From positions 15,971,897 through 16,035,896 of the forward strand of contig CM056383.1 in NCBI GenBank assembly GCA_029718625.1: DNA of 64,000 nt, read 5' to 3'. Position numbers and translations under genes: made by a program. Positions 41,555 to 53,600 of the stretch are shown here, piece by piece. Below the pieces are notes generated by a model. The model did not search any database. It was given only the letters and a program-made list of their open reading frames with translations, and was not told the DNA's origin. The stretch is from Synaphobranchus kaupii. Its lineage: Eukaryota; Chordata; Actinopteri; Anguilliformes; Synaphobranchidae. Every line of letters begins with the position of its first letter. Positions within the stretch are counted from its first letter, which is position 1.

Positions 41555-41848
41555 GATATAAGCACAGGTGGATCCACCTGCTGAGCATTTCTGCTTGACG
41601 CACCTCTGACGGTGCCATTGTGCCGGCTGCAGGGTCGTCAGCTGGGAGCCACCCTTCACTGATGTTTCGCTCCTTTAATCCCGGAACACTCAAGGTGGTG
41701 GAGCAGCGGCAGGGACGGCTCCCTACCGCCCCCCTGCAGCCAGCCCTAGGATCCTTGCTTTCCCCACGCCTTATCCTTTCTTCGAAGCCAGAGCCAGAAG
41801 CGCCCTTGCTCTGCCTCCTCCGCCAGGTCTTTGAGAGCCTTCCTCAGC
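41555..41848 (-). mobile_element. Second RLE-LINE copy, 3'-terminal 294 bp only
   Basis: This matches 36760-37060 nearly base for base with small differences (for example GAACACTC versus GAACATCTC), including the terminal palindrome. Similarity stops abruptly after CTTCCTCAGC. It is a severely 5'-truncated insertion of the same family. Confidence 0.9.
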
Positions 41849-42178
41849 AATTCTAGCATTAACTGTAACTATATCACCTTCATATGGTAAATTAATATGG
41901 AACTTCTTGTCTTTATATGGGTTGTCGCCTGTGAGCAACCTGGAGAATTTGGGAATTTTATAATGCAAAGCAACACTTTATTTTGACAACGCAGCCTCAG
42001 TAGCATTGCATTGTATGGAAGCAGCAACAAATTCAAGCTTCCATTCATCTCAGTGATGGAAGAGTTTGTGGTCACCCGAGCCAGGGGAGCATCTGCAGTA
42101 TGTGGAGGTCCTCGAGATGGCTCTGGCTGAGGAGGAACAATCAATGGGGACATTTGCCACTTGGACACAAGCTGAGAC
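41849..42178. other. Unassigned; left flank of LTR insertion
   Basis: On the minus strand an AATAAA (rc at about 41972) is present. On the plus strand a short coding-like stretch, EHLQYVEVLEMALAEEEQSM, runs up to the LTR, but I do not recognise it. The sequence resumes beyond the LTR at 44088. Confidence 0.45.
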
Positions 42179-44087
42179 TGTAATGGGGCGTGACGTGTGA
42201 GATGGGAGGAGCCAAACGCAGCAAGGGGATTCATTAAGCCCTTAGGCCACTAAGGCGGGATACCCGCAGATAAGGGAGGAGACAAGACAAGGAACACAAA
42301 CACCACTACAAACGCTACTAACCGGCTCACTGTCAAACGCCAAGTAGAGCGCAAGGGCAGGGATCAGAACAGCCAGAAATAATAAGCGCCCTGTCTCGGT
42401 AACGAGACAAAATAAGAACGGGCGAGTAGCGTAAAGACAAACATAAAACACAAACACTGCAAAATAATACGATAGTATGAGGAGGCGAAAGGAACAGATA
42501 TAACGTTCCGGCTACTATCAGACTCGCGGTCACACACAAACGTGTCCACAACATTGCCCAATCTTCCATATAGGAAGACATGCGCCATAAGACGAAAAGA
42601 ACAGCAGTTCCAAACAAAATCGTCAAAACTCCCTGCAAGGAGAAAGGCACCGAAAGGAACGAGCAGGACAGGCAGCACCGGACATTTACCGGCTAGACCA
42701 ACGCGAGATTAATTGAAAATAAATGCCCTGCCTCTCTATGAGGAAATGTAACGAGGCGAACAGGAACATAGATTAACGTTCCCATGGCGAGATTGATAGG
42801 CTCGCAGTCAAATGCAGAAAGCAAAGCGGTAAACACCCGATCTCCCAGGAGAGAGAAACATTTTACAGGTGAGCCGACGGAACACCGTCGTCCCATAACT
42901 ACGATCCATATAGACTAACGCAAGCTTAAGTTGGAACAACCGCCTTAGCCTCTCAGTAAATAAATATGTAACGAGGCGAAATGGAACCGAGATTTAACAT
43001 TCCATGGCTAGTTTAATAAGTAGCAGTCTAATGCAGAAAACAAGAGGTAAACACCCGATCTCCCAGGAGGGAGAAACATTTTACAGGTGAGCCGACGGAG
43101 CACCGTCGTCCCATAACTTACTATCCAAAAGACTCACGCAAACTTAAAATAAAACACACGCCCTAGCCTCTAAGAAAATAAATATGTAACGAAGCAAAGG
43201 AACAGAGAGCTGAAATTACCATGCTACGCGCAGCCACCCAAACATGTCCACAACCTAGCACAAACTCCACACAAGGAGAAAACACACCCGGAAAACGAAC
43301 AGAACAATAGTTCCGAAACAAAATCGTCCCGTAGGTAAAAAGGACGGAGGACAGCTGCAACAAAGACCAATGCAAAATAGCACGACAGCTTCTCAATATA
43401 AATAAAAACCCTGAGTCACAACAAAGGGGAACGTAGTCCACGAGAAGGAGACAACAGGGAATAAACGTACCGAAGCTACGTACTGGCTCACAGTAACACG
43501 GAATTGAGTAGAAGCAAAATGCCAGGTCTCTCAGTAAGAAAACCAAATAGCAGGCGAAAAAAGGAACAAAGAACTGCTACTCTATACTTCTACGAGCTAA
43601 TAACTAAGTAGAAGCGAAACGCCTGATCTCCCAATGGGAAGACATGTGCCGAAGGGCGAGCAGAACTACAGTTCTGAACAGAATCGCCCAAAACTCCATA
43701 CACGGAGAAAAAGCACTAAAAAGGCAAAATAGAGCAGAGATTTACGGTCCCAAACTTCTACGAGACAATCAACTACCAAGCCAGTAAGAAATAAGCCCTG
43801 CCTCTAAAAAGAGATGCTAAAAATAGGCGAGTAGCCAAAATGGTACGAGAACTCACAGCCAACAATAACACCACAGTACATAACAATTAACAATTAATGT
43901 CGAAGCCCCGAATGCAGGAAACGGTAGGCTTAAATACATCTCTCAGGTGACTACGACAGGTGTAAACGCTTAATCAGAAGCTCCGCCAACTCAGCAGGGC
44001 GGAGCAAGCATCTACCAAAAGGGCAGCGCCCTCGCGTGGCCACCGAGGAAAACGACCGCATGGGGAAACAGGGTCAAAACCATGACA
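42179..44087 (-). mobile_element. Solo LTR, 1.9 kb, with internal tandem repeats
   Basis: The element begins TGTAATGG and ends CCATGACA (TG...CA with matching inverted ends). GAGAC at 42174-42178 is duplicated at 44088-44092. A 5-bp duplication with TG/CA ends is the mark of an LTR retrotransposon, and no internal gag/pol sequence is present. Read on the minus strand it starts TGTCATGGTTTTGACC, as many fish Ty3/Gypsy LTRs do. The centre contains degenerate tandem copies of about 220 bp: blocks with CACCCGATCTCCCAGGAG and GTAACGAGGCGAA recur near 42740-42900, 42966-43110 and 43184. Orientation and Gypsy assignment are inferred. Confidence 0.82.
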
Positions 44088-44092
44088 GAGAC

Positions 44093-44339
44093 CTGATCAA
44101 TCCCAGCTGGTATGCCTGGTGAGGGCGTCTGTCGAAAGACCCAAAACACCTGATGACCCCAGGTTACATCACTGACAATGTGTCCAAGGTTGTGCATCAC
44201 AAGATATATCTTTAAATATGACGGAAAAATCTAAGTGGCAGTAATTCACTGCATACATATTCCTCATTTAACATTAGTGATTGTGTTGTGTATGGAATGT
44301 ATGGTAAAATAGCAGTGGTATTTTAATTTATATTTATTT
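44093..44339. other. Right flank of LTR; unassigned
   Basis: This continues the sequence interrupted by the LTR. A short stretch reading KHLMTPGYITDNVSKVVHHK is open but unrecognised. Confidence 0.4.
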
Positions 44340-46225
44340 TTTTGTATATCTCAAACTCTATTGCACCACCATGTCTTTTGTTTTGTCCAATTCTTAAGTG
44401 TTGCCATCATGATTTATGTGAGAATAAACTATTTTGAATTTATTAGCTTTTTTTCAATAAACCGCGCCCACATACAAATTAATTGGAATACTCTTGCAAC
44501 TTAGTTCATGCAACTTTTAGAGAGCTTGGTCTGTAGATGTTATTTGTCAAGATTCATGTAAATCGGATAAACCGTCAAAGAGAAGATAGATTTAGTGTTT
44601 TATAATTAATTAAAAATGGGGGAAAATCCATAACGATAGGCTAATGGGTCCCTTAATGCAAATGTATTCTGTGTGAGAACAGGGATCATGTGGCATTACT
44701 TTCAGGTCCCGAAATCAAATGGAGCAGCACTTATGCTTTTTTAATTCTTAGAAATTCAAAAGACCTCTGTAGCGCCACCAACAATCAGCATCATATTTAC
44801 TCAGTGGTGGCTGGGAGGTATCTTCTATCAGTGTGCCCAGTTTCATGTGAATCAACCAGCTGAAAGTGGGAAAAGTAGCATATAAACAAACTCTAAAATG
44901 GCCACCAATTCAAGATAGTAGCGAGCGAAAAAAACATACATTTACATATTCCTAATGAGGTACTTAATCAATTCATGTTTCAAATCACAGATTTTTAGTG
45001 AATATTTCCATTCTTTCTTTGAGCTCTGTAGCGCCACCTTGTGGTTTAATCGGGACAAATATTTATGGCTGTCCTCATGATGGAGTTAGTAATTGACAAA
45101 ACAGGTTTTATCACAGTGTGTATAACTGTTTAGGATTTATTTGCTTTTTTGTAAGAATCCATGCCCACGTGTAAATTTATTGGCGTCCTATGGGCACAGT
45201 TTTAACTGTAGCAACTTCATTTATATAAATTTTTAAGAAATTCACAACAACAAGCTATATTTCAAGTTTCATGCAAATTGATCAAACTGTCTAGGAGGAG
45301 ATAGAGTTTGAGAGTTTCTTAATTTGTTCAAAATGGTGGTAAATCCATAATAGTAGGCAACTGGGTCCTTGAGGCACACTTATTCTGATTAAGGACGGAC
45401 AATCTTGTGACATTAGTTTCAGGTCCCTAGGTCAAACAATGTAGTGCATTTTTTAAATATTGCAATTTCAATTGACTGCTATAGCGCTACCATGCGGCCA
45501 ATTGCTGCCAAATTTGGTCAGTGTTGCTTGGAATATACCCTCTATCAGTCTGAAAATTTGCATGTGAATCAATCAGGTGAAAGTGGGAAAAGTGGCCTAT
45601 AAAAAAACAAAATCCAATCGTTGAGCTCAGTAGCACCACAATGTGGTTTAAATGGGCCAATTATTTATGGATATCCTCAGGATGGAGTTATCAATACACA
45701 TTCAATACACAAGTTTCATCACTTTCTGTCCAAACATTTGGGATTTATTAGCTGTTTAGTAAAAAGCCACACCCACATGCACATTCATTGTCTTGCTGTG
45801 GGCAAGTTTTTAAACATAGCAACTTTGTTTATTTAACTTTTTAAAGATATTCACGAGTACATGCTACATTCCAAGTTCGAAAATCTGTCAAAGCATCTAG
45901 GAGATAGATTTTATTTTATTTTTTTTAATATTCTAGATGGTGGAAAACCACACACAAAGGAAAAATAATTTAGATTCTATAGGTCAAAGGGTTCAGGAGG
46001 TCAAAGTTTGCATTTTCAACCATTTTTTGTAGCGCCATCAAGTGGCCAATCAAGGCCAAAATCTCTCAATCACCTTTTGGAGTAGCCCTCTATCAATGTG
46101 TCAAGTTTTGTAAGAAACAACCAGGCGGTTTTGCCAGAACTGAAATAAATTGCAGAAGATAATAATAAAATATAATAATACCAAGCAATACAATAGGGTG
46201 CCTCGCAGCTTCAGCGCTTGGCCCC
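44340..46225. repeat. Degenerate long-period tandem repeat (about 600-720 bp)
   Basis: The same series of landmarks recurs: TAGCGCCACC(A/T)TGTGG (near 44360, 45030, 45630), a phrase around TTTATGGCTGTCCTCATGAT (45065, 45667), and GAAAGTGGGAAAAGT (about 44863, 45580). The block ends with AATAATA-rich sequence and CCTCGCAGCTTCAGCGCTTG, a common terminus of an abundant fish repeat. The class is unknown to me. Open frames inside are short and not gene-like. Confidence 0.75.
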
Positions 46226-46451
46226 TTAATAATGTTTATTTATTTACAAGAGAACTTCCCTTGGAAGCTAGTGCCAATATTAGGAACAGGATCTATTAAT
46301 CAGGACCTGGAATTTATGTATTGCGTTCTATACGGAAACAAAAATAAAATATTTAGAGGAAAAGTGAGGGGAATGCAGAACATGATAAAACTTTTTTGTT
46401 TTGGAGCTAGCTCAGGTGTCCCTTTCATCCTGTACCCCATTGAGTCATCTG

Positions 46452-46562
46452 CACAGTAAAATGTCCAGTGTTAATTGAACTCTACCAGAGTTTATATGAG
46501 TCCACTCTGGCCATATTGGGCTCATGTAAGCTCTCTAATACTTGATTTAACATTTTACTGTG
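46452..46562. mobile_element. 111-bp MITE, copy 1
   Basis: The ends are CACAGTAAAATGTCCAGTGT and, inverted, CACAGTAAAATGTTAAATCA. A second copy of the same family lies at 58070-58166. It is non-coding and mobilised in trans; the superfamily was not determined. Confidence 0.8.
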
Positions 46563-48107
46563 TTCGCATAGACTGCTAAGTAATTTCTGGGTCCGCACAA
46601 AGCCGCGGCAATAATTCAAGTAAGCGGGAAGCAGGTATAAGGCATAAGGCATGTCTCTAGAGTAAGACTGCTGGGAGAGTGAGATGAAGAGAAGTAACTA
46701 GCCTCATTAGTTCTTCCCTTTTAACTTTAATAGAGTATGCATGTTATATAAGGCAATATTTACAGTTACATTAACAAGTAATATACATATTGCTAACGAT
46801 AAGCAATTAGCTGTCTCAGCTAATTGCTTATGGTTGATAAAACTCGCCCCCAGCTTGGTCTGAAAATAATCCATGCATGTCAGATGATTAGTACCAGGGC
46901 GCCAAGGTGATAAGACTCCATGGATGCACTTGGACATGCGCGTAGTGGGCATGACTGCCGCCCCAATTCACTCCACCTCAAAAGATTTTTTTAAAACTCC
47001 TCTACTCCCCAGTGTAGTGCCACTTTCCCACAATTTAATGAGAACTTTTCAATGTCACTTTCATAAAAAGTTAAAAGGATAAAGCTGGCTGGATACCTAT
47101 GTTGGAGGGGGCATACAATATTGAAACCTGGCAAGAACAAACGCCTGCCTGGCTGCGAGCTTAATTCAGGAAAAAAAATAATAAAAATCTTGTTTATCAG
47201 CTTGGCAAAAACCTGTTCTCTCATTCTGTGCAGAGCAGCCACATTATTATGGTGTGACTATAATAAGACAGCCCCAACGTTGAGAAAGAGTTGCTGAAGA
47301 AATGGCCTGCTGAAGACTCTGCAAGCATGCCACGTTGTTATTAGGAGCACTGGAGGTGGCCTGATGGATATTCACCACAGCTTTCCTCTTCCTCACTAAT
47401 TCATTTTATTTTAACTCACCACTGTTATCAGGATCGTGCTTCCTGTTCTTTCTGCATTCTTAGATCCATGTAGTCACTGGCAGGAAAGCAGAAGAGGGAG
47501 AAAAAAAAAACCCAGAAAGCATGCCATCATCATCTCCTCCTCATCAGGTGTTACTTCTCCAGATAGAACGCCAAGCAACCTTAAAGCAAGTAGGCTATTT
47601 TCACCCAGCCATCTTTTGTCTCTGATCACACAGGGACTGTGACTATGATACCTTCACTGTGTATATAACTGCTAACCTTAAATATTACAGTGGAAAGAAA
47701 GATTATGATATTTGCATATGGCTCTCCAAGTAGAAATAGGATGATACGCAGTTTGATGCTACATCCTTTCAAAGAAGGGAGGCAATGCTACTGTCGACAG
47801 TCACGCTGAAGGGAAAAGTGTGTGATCTTTGTCATAGCAACCCGCCAAAGGTCTGAGAGCCAGGCTGCCGGACCAACAGGCAGCATGGAGACATTCCTGT
47901 TGCCTGGGGTGATTAGCGTGTGCATTGCAGGCATGAAAATAAAATATGTGTAAAAGTACAAAATTAATACTGATATGCTGAACAATGTAATCGCTTCTCT
48001 CTGCTTTTTTTTTATTAAAGAGGTTTTGCAGGTTTAAGCACACACTGAATTAAGTTTATTCACTGCCTTGCTTTCTGTTGATGTTTCTATTACTGTAAAT
48101 AATGCAG
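46563..48107. other. No gene recognised
   Basis: AT-rich DNA with a perfect 15-bp-stem hairpin at 46799-46831. Open frames up to 83 codons have no domain. Confidence 0.5.
46799..46831. repeat. Perfect hairpin, 15-bp stem, 3-base loop
   Basis: ATAAGCAATTAGCTG, then TCT, then the exact reverse complement CAGCTAATTGCTTAT. Confidence 0.95.
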
Positions 48108-48310
48108 AAGCATGCACACTGCATGTTTGCATGTTCTCCCCGTGTCTGCGTGGGTTTCCTCCGGGTACTCCGGTTTCCTCCCACAATTCAAAGACATGCA
48201 GGTTATGCTAATTGGGGGGGGGGGGGGGGGGGGGGGGGCATTAACAGGGCGTTGCTGTAAAAGAGCATTTGTGCTCAGTCAACCTACCCTGTATAATAAA
48301 GGTAAATAAA
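48108..48310 (+). repeat. Dispersed vertebrate repeat containing a poly(G) tract
   Basis: GTTTGCATGTTCTCCCCGTG through GTGGGTTTCCTCCGGGTACT and CAAAGACATGCAGGTTATGC is a phrase found across fish genomes as a dispersed repeat. A run of 25 G (48214-48238) follows, and the copy ends in an AATAAATAATAAT tail, which suggests a retroposed element. Class uncertain. Confidence 0.7.
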
Positions 48311-48522
48311 TAATAATAATAATTCGAACACTGAAAAATCTCACTTGATTTTACAGTACAATATTTAAATACATTTGGAAAAAATAACAGTTTGGCTGTT
48401 TTTTTGGTTGTTGGAGTGGCTCTTTCCTGTCAGTTGATTAGAGTTAAACTGATTAAGCATTATTAAATATTTGAAAACAATCGTTTTTGTCCTCATAGTG
48501 TGGGTTGTCAGTGAGGAGCAGG

Positions 48523-49510
48523 GGCTGCATTCGAATAGTCAAAAAAATAGCTCCTTTTTCCTTCCCTTGCAACTTTTCCTTGACCTCGCCAGAAAACGTC
48601 ATGGGGGTCAAGGAAAAGTTGGAAGAAGAGATTTACAAGGAATCTAGGGTGCGTCCCAATATACTTCACTCCCCCACTACCACTCCTACCCGGAAATATG
48701 CAAAACTGCCTGAACGTTTTCAGTACAAGTATTTACATGTACAATATACAATGTACCTGACATTGCGGTTTACGTCGAGACATTAATTAATATGTAACCA
48801 TTCATACGTAATTAAGATGTAATCAGCAACATTAGATTAAAACACAAAGATCCGTTTCCGGGGTACGGAGTAGAGGAGTGGTAGTGGAGGAGGAAAGGTT
48901 GCATTTTTTGACTATTGGGACGCACCCCTAGCGTCTACTGTGGAATTCGAACCTCCTTCTCTACCTTGCGTCGTGGTGCGACGTCCAGTCGTATTGACGT
49001 GACTGTTCAACATAGCGAACTACAACTTCACGAAAAATTACAACAAAAGGCACATCATTGCCGTCTCCATTTCACTTGAACTGTTCGTTTTATCTGCGAA
49101 ATTTAGCCTCTTAATAAATTTGGTGTATTGTCTGTTTGTGTCATTGTTTGTTTACTTGCTATTATAAGCCACTACTAACCAACAATACTAGCTATTCACA
49201 TTTAGATATCTGTCATTTCTCCGATGTTCGCCTTGTTGTTTGAATTCGGTAATTCGGTAGGTTCCGGAAATCTGAAATGCTTATGAAAACATTGGCGGCA
49301 TTGCATTGTGGGGCGCAAATACTACGCAAATACTAAAGGATAGTTCAGAGCATCCTTTGTGAAAGGACGGATGAAAGGATTCGTGAAGCTCCTTTCCTTC
49401 TCAATATAAGAAATTTGAACGGTCCTTAGCATGGCTACCCGGAAACTATTTCCGGTTCATGCGATCTAAAGGATCCTTCCTTGCTCAAATTTGACTATTC
49501 GAATGCAGCC
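48523..49510. mobile_element. TIR DNA transposon (PIF/Harbinger-like), outer element
   Basis: The 21-bp perfect inverted ends start GGCTGCATTCGAATAGTCAA. AGG flanks both sides (48520-48522 and 49511-49513), consistent with a 3-bp target duplication. No transposase is present. A second TIR element is nested inside at 48647-48927. The superfamily rests only on the 3-bp duplication. Confidence 0.75.
48647..48927. mobile_element. 281-bp MITE nested in the previous element
   Basis: The inverted ends are GGGTGCGTCCCAATA and TATTGGGACGCACCC. CTA at 48644-48646 is repeated at 48928-48930. A 3-bp CTA/TNA-type duplication fits PIF/Harbinger MITEs. Confidence 0.85.
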
Positions 49511-49575
49511 AGGGTTTTAGAATCTGTGACTCAGTGTTGAAAACGTTGCGTCTGAAAATTAGTTCTACTGTATGT

Positions 49576-49731
49576 GTCCCACTTACATAACTGTATGTTA
49601 CATACTGTTACATGCGTCCCACTTACATAACTGTATGTTACATACTGTTACATGCGTCCCACTTACATAACTGCATGTTACATACTGTTACGTGTCCCAC
49701 TTACATAACTATAAGTCACATACTGATGCAC
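49576..49731. repeat. 40-bp minisatellite, about 4 units
   Basis: The unit starts GTCCCACTTACATAACTGTA and continues TGTTACATACTGTTACATGC. The first two copies are identical, the third is close and the fourth is degenerate. Confidence 0.92.
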
Positions 49732-50607
49732 AGTAACATACAGCAAGCACTTATTATCCTCACACTGGATACATCAAACCACTAGCCTACAGGATGTTGT
49801 GCATTTTCCCAATGAAAAAGCAAAGTTTTGACCATCTTCACTTATTTCTATGGCAGGAGCTTGGATGTAGTCATACAGTCGAATGAAACTGAAAAAAAGA
49901 GAAGCCAAATTTCAGTGGGTGTCCATTACCTCATAGAGTTTTGGGGATGTGCAGAGCCTGTCACCGAGGATGCCCCCTCTTCCTTCATTGTCTTCGCACC
50001 TGCAATTACGGCTACCTTTTCCATCAACCCCCCTGTCAGGGACTGGCTGATTACCTGAGTGGAAAGGGCTGGACCCCACCTCCTTTACGAAACTAGGTAC
50101 AGATGTGCTGAACAGGCATCAAAAAACCTGTCACAACGCACAATGCCCAACGAGGAGACCACTGCTGCTTACCTTTTTGTAGGTCACCAAAAAGATATCC
50201 TGTTATGCTGTCTGGAATCGACCAGGTCCTACCAGGTCAGTTTTCTTTTCATTAGAAATGTTTTGCAGGATAAAAATCCTGTGTTCAAGGAATGTCTTTT
50301 TTATAGGAGCTGCATAAAGCCAATAAACTCTTAAATAAAACAAAACATGCTCAGTAACTTTAATTATGACTTTAACAGGAAAAAATTATAAAGTAGACAT
50401 TTCTGGTGACTTTCAGGTAAGCTGGAACACCATTCCACTCTGTCGGTTCATTCAAAAGCGTTAAACTAAAAGTACACATGCAGCTGGACGACTCAAAACA
50501 TTGGACTAGTGCAGAAAACACGTATTTCCTAATTTCTCAACGTAGATATTTTAAGGACACAAACTAACACAGAACAGAGCATGAGTGAGCTGTTAAAAAT
50601 TATTATA

Positions 50608-50610
<3 letters not shown>
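49732..50610. other. No gene recognised
   Basis: Two adjoining plus-strand frames (49828-50058, 50059-50334) end close to an AATAAA at 50333. They show no domain I know, and nothing else supports a gene. Confidence 0.35.

Positions 50611-50649
<39 letters not shown>
50611..50649. repeat. (TAA)n microsatellite
   Basis: About 13 uninterrupted TAA/ATA repeats. Confidence 0.97.
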
Positions 50650-53600
50650 GGTGGGACTACATTGGCCACACTTCCTATTTTTGAGCATTTGCACCAATAC
50701 CATTGGCCATTTTTATTCTGTGCACAACCCTACCTGTTCAAACATCAGAAATGCATTTTGACATTCCAAATGTTGACAAAGCAAAGCAACACAACACCGA
50801 CTGCTGATAATTGAAATTATGTTGCCATGGCATCAGCAACATCTGTAATAACGCTAAAAACAAAGACACAAGGGCAATCTTTATCTTGGCCTTTTTACTG
50901 CAAGTGCATGACATATGCATACCATAGCTGGGGAATGTGATAATATTTAATGGAACATGTGCATAAGCAGTGCTCTGCCCGGAAAGTGCTAACAGAATGA
51001 GAGCCCCTGAAGTTACTGCACCAGAAATCTGCTTCATTACAGCCAGCATGTATCCCATGGTATAGGTAAAAGCACATCTAGGTTTTGTCAAGCTAAGATG
51101 TCGCAATATATATAACATTAAGAGAACACAAATCTTACATGGTGTTGCAGGTTGGTGGATAGTTGAGACCATTAAACACTACCACACCATACGTGCATCA
51201 CCCCCCCCCCCCCCCCCCACCCCACCCCAAATGAATGAATCCAGCCCCCTCACAACCACTTAGTGCAACGGCTAAGAAAAGCAAGGCTGAGAACAGCAGA
51301 CTTGGTGCGACGGTGATATGCAGCACAAAAAAATACTGATATTGCATATCTGCATTTTTTGCATCTCACCATCGTTTTGCACCCTCAAAACAGGACCCTA
51401 ACAGTTTATTCTTAAAAGGTGGGACTTTAAAACAAAGATAATCAAATCACTGTCACTGGCATGTCAAAACAAATGAGGGAAATAGCAGTTTATGGAAACA
51501 TTCACCTCTGTGCTGTTTTACCTGCACTGTAAGGATTATTTATCTCAGGTATGTGTGTGTTGAAAGCATTGGGGCTAGCAATGACTCATTTGTGACCAAT
51601 TGGCTACACACATAAGTACACATTATGGCGTTAACATTCTAAACCATAGAAGCATGTATAGGTGCACCATTAAGCAGCGTAAGCACAAATTATTGTCCTG
51701 TGGGATGCACTAACGCTGAAATCTGATGTGTGCAGGTAAACCTGGGGATTTACTTCTAAATCAACAGGGGGAAGTAAAGGAATAATAAGGCAGTCTTCAG
51801 ATCTGCAATCTCCCCTCTGTGCAGTTGTATATACCTGAAGTGAAGAGCGGACTCTTAGCTCAAAGCAAAAAGCTGCCATTTTAGCTGCAATTTACACATT
51901 AAGTCAGCATAACTTGATGCTGTAGAGATGGCCATCATAGAGTGTGTTATAGTCACCCTGCACAAGTGTGAAATTCAATTAGCCAACTCCTCCCACTGGT
52001 ATAATAATTATTGGCTGCCTTCAACGACATTCACACAATCAACTTATCCAGGATTCTGCAAAAGCAACATTCCCTGATGGTGCCTTGAAACATCATTTGA
52101 AGAGAAAGCATATTTGATACTCAACATTTGCGCACTAACTGCAGCATTAGACGGTTCCTCTGGTTCCTATCTATTCGAGTGCCATTTCTTCCACAAATGT
52201 TTTTCTTTGCAACTTCACAGCATAAATGGCAGACTAGCATCCAAAATTAGTTTTGAGCCAGTTCCTCAACTTGGGAAACCAATCTTCTAAATGCACTGTT
52301 AATAGCATACCAGGCATGTGAGATACGAGGTGTGATCTACGTGATCACACCTCCTCATGCGAGCATTGTCACACTCATGGATTCATCAGCTCCAATTAAG
52401 GATGTAGTACTAAACATAGAACTCCAGAACTTTCTAAATAGCAGCGAACACATGGCGCAGCATCTAAAAAGCAGACAAGACAAAACAAGCCAATGAAAGG
52501 TTGTAAAATAAGTGAGTCTAATCTTGGACACCCTGCTGTACAGCTGTCATAATTTAAAGAATGTTTTTTTTAAATGCTCATATTCCATTTACACTTTGAA
52601 TAGTGCACTCTACAGAGAATATGATGCTCATTGTTACAATCCTGGTTTTGCGAAAGGAATTTAAGAGACGTATGGGTCAACAATGTACCATCAAGTCACT
52701 GTCTGGGTGACTTATTAGTGTGTGGTGATGACATGTGTTGCTGATGAGTTTTGAATTGTTGACTTTTGAGACTGCCACCCAACTGGAAGCAGCCAGTAGA
52801 CAAAGAAAAATCAAACCCCATATTTCAATCTAAATTACCCTTCTGGCCAGCTTAGCCCTCAAAGCCCACTACCCTAGCCCAATCAGAGCTTAGCTAATAT
52901 TGCAATACAAAGCTCTTAGGCCATAATAGGTGTTTAACCGAAGTCTTGGCTCAGTGTAGTCATTACAGATCACACTTATCATAGAGTATGGGCTTCCCTG
53001 GTGTCCTGGCAGAATTCCCAAACTGGCTCTCTGAACTTGGCCACCTAAGCATTCCCCCTTTCAACTGGATCATCACAGAGGAGTGAGACAGTTGTGTAAA
53101 CAGGAATTGACAACAGGCCTTAAAGTCTCAAAGGTGACGCACAAATTTAAATTCAAGTCACAAGCGTAGACATCACACAGTCACCAGTGGTGGTCTCTAA
53201 AATACCTTAGCTGTCTATACCGAGCTTAATTTTTTCATACCAAAACACATTGCAGTATTAATAACCTCTGATGCATTTATATATATTAAAAAACCAGTGG
53301 TGAAAATATGATGAAATGTACAACTGCAGACAGAAAATCATAACAGTAGGCAGCTATTTTCAGTGTCTTGATTTCTCTTGATGCCCACTAGCAATAACGG
53401 CATAAAAATGCAGACTCTAACGATCCATATCATTCCAGAGCATAACTAAACAGGCATTAATGCACCCCCCCCCCCCCCCCAAACACACACACCCCACCCC
53501 CCACTGAACGAGCCAAGCAGGAGCATCAATTATCTTGCAATTGAACAGAAAATTTCTTTACCAAATTATACCTTAATATGTTTAATGTTTTATTTATTTG

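Noticed and set aside
42242..43546. Cys/Leu/Phe-rich minus-strand frames in the LTR (71-127 codons)
   Set aside because: They lie wholly inside a solo LTR with tandem repeats and show no gag/pol motif; membrane-like composition comes from the base composition of the repeat.
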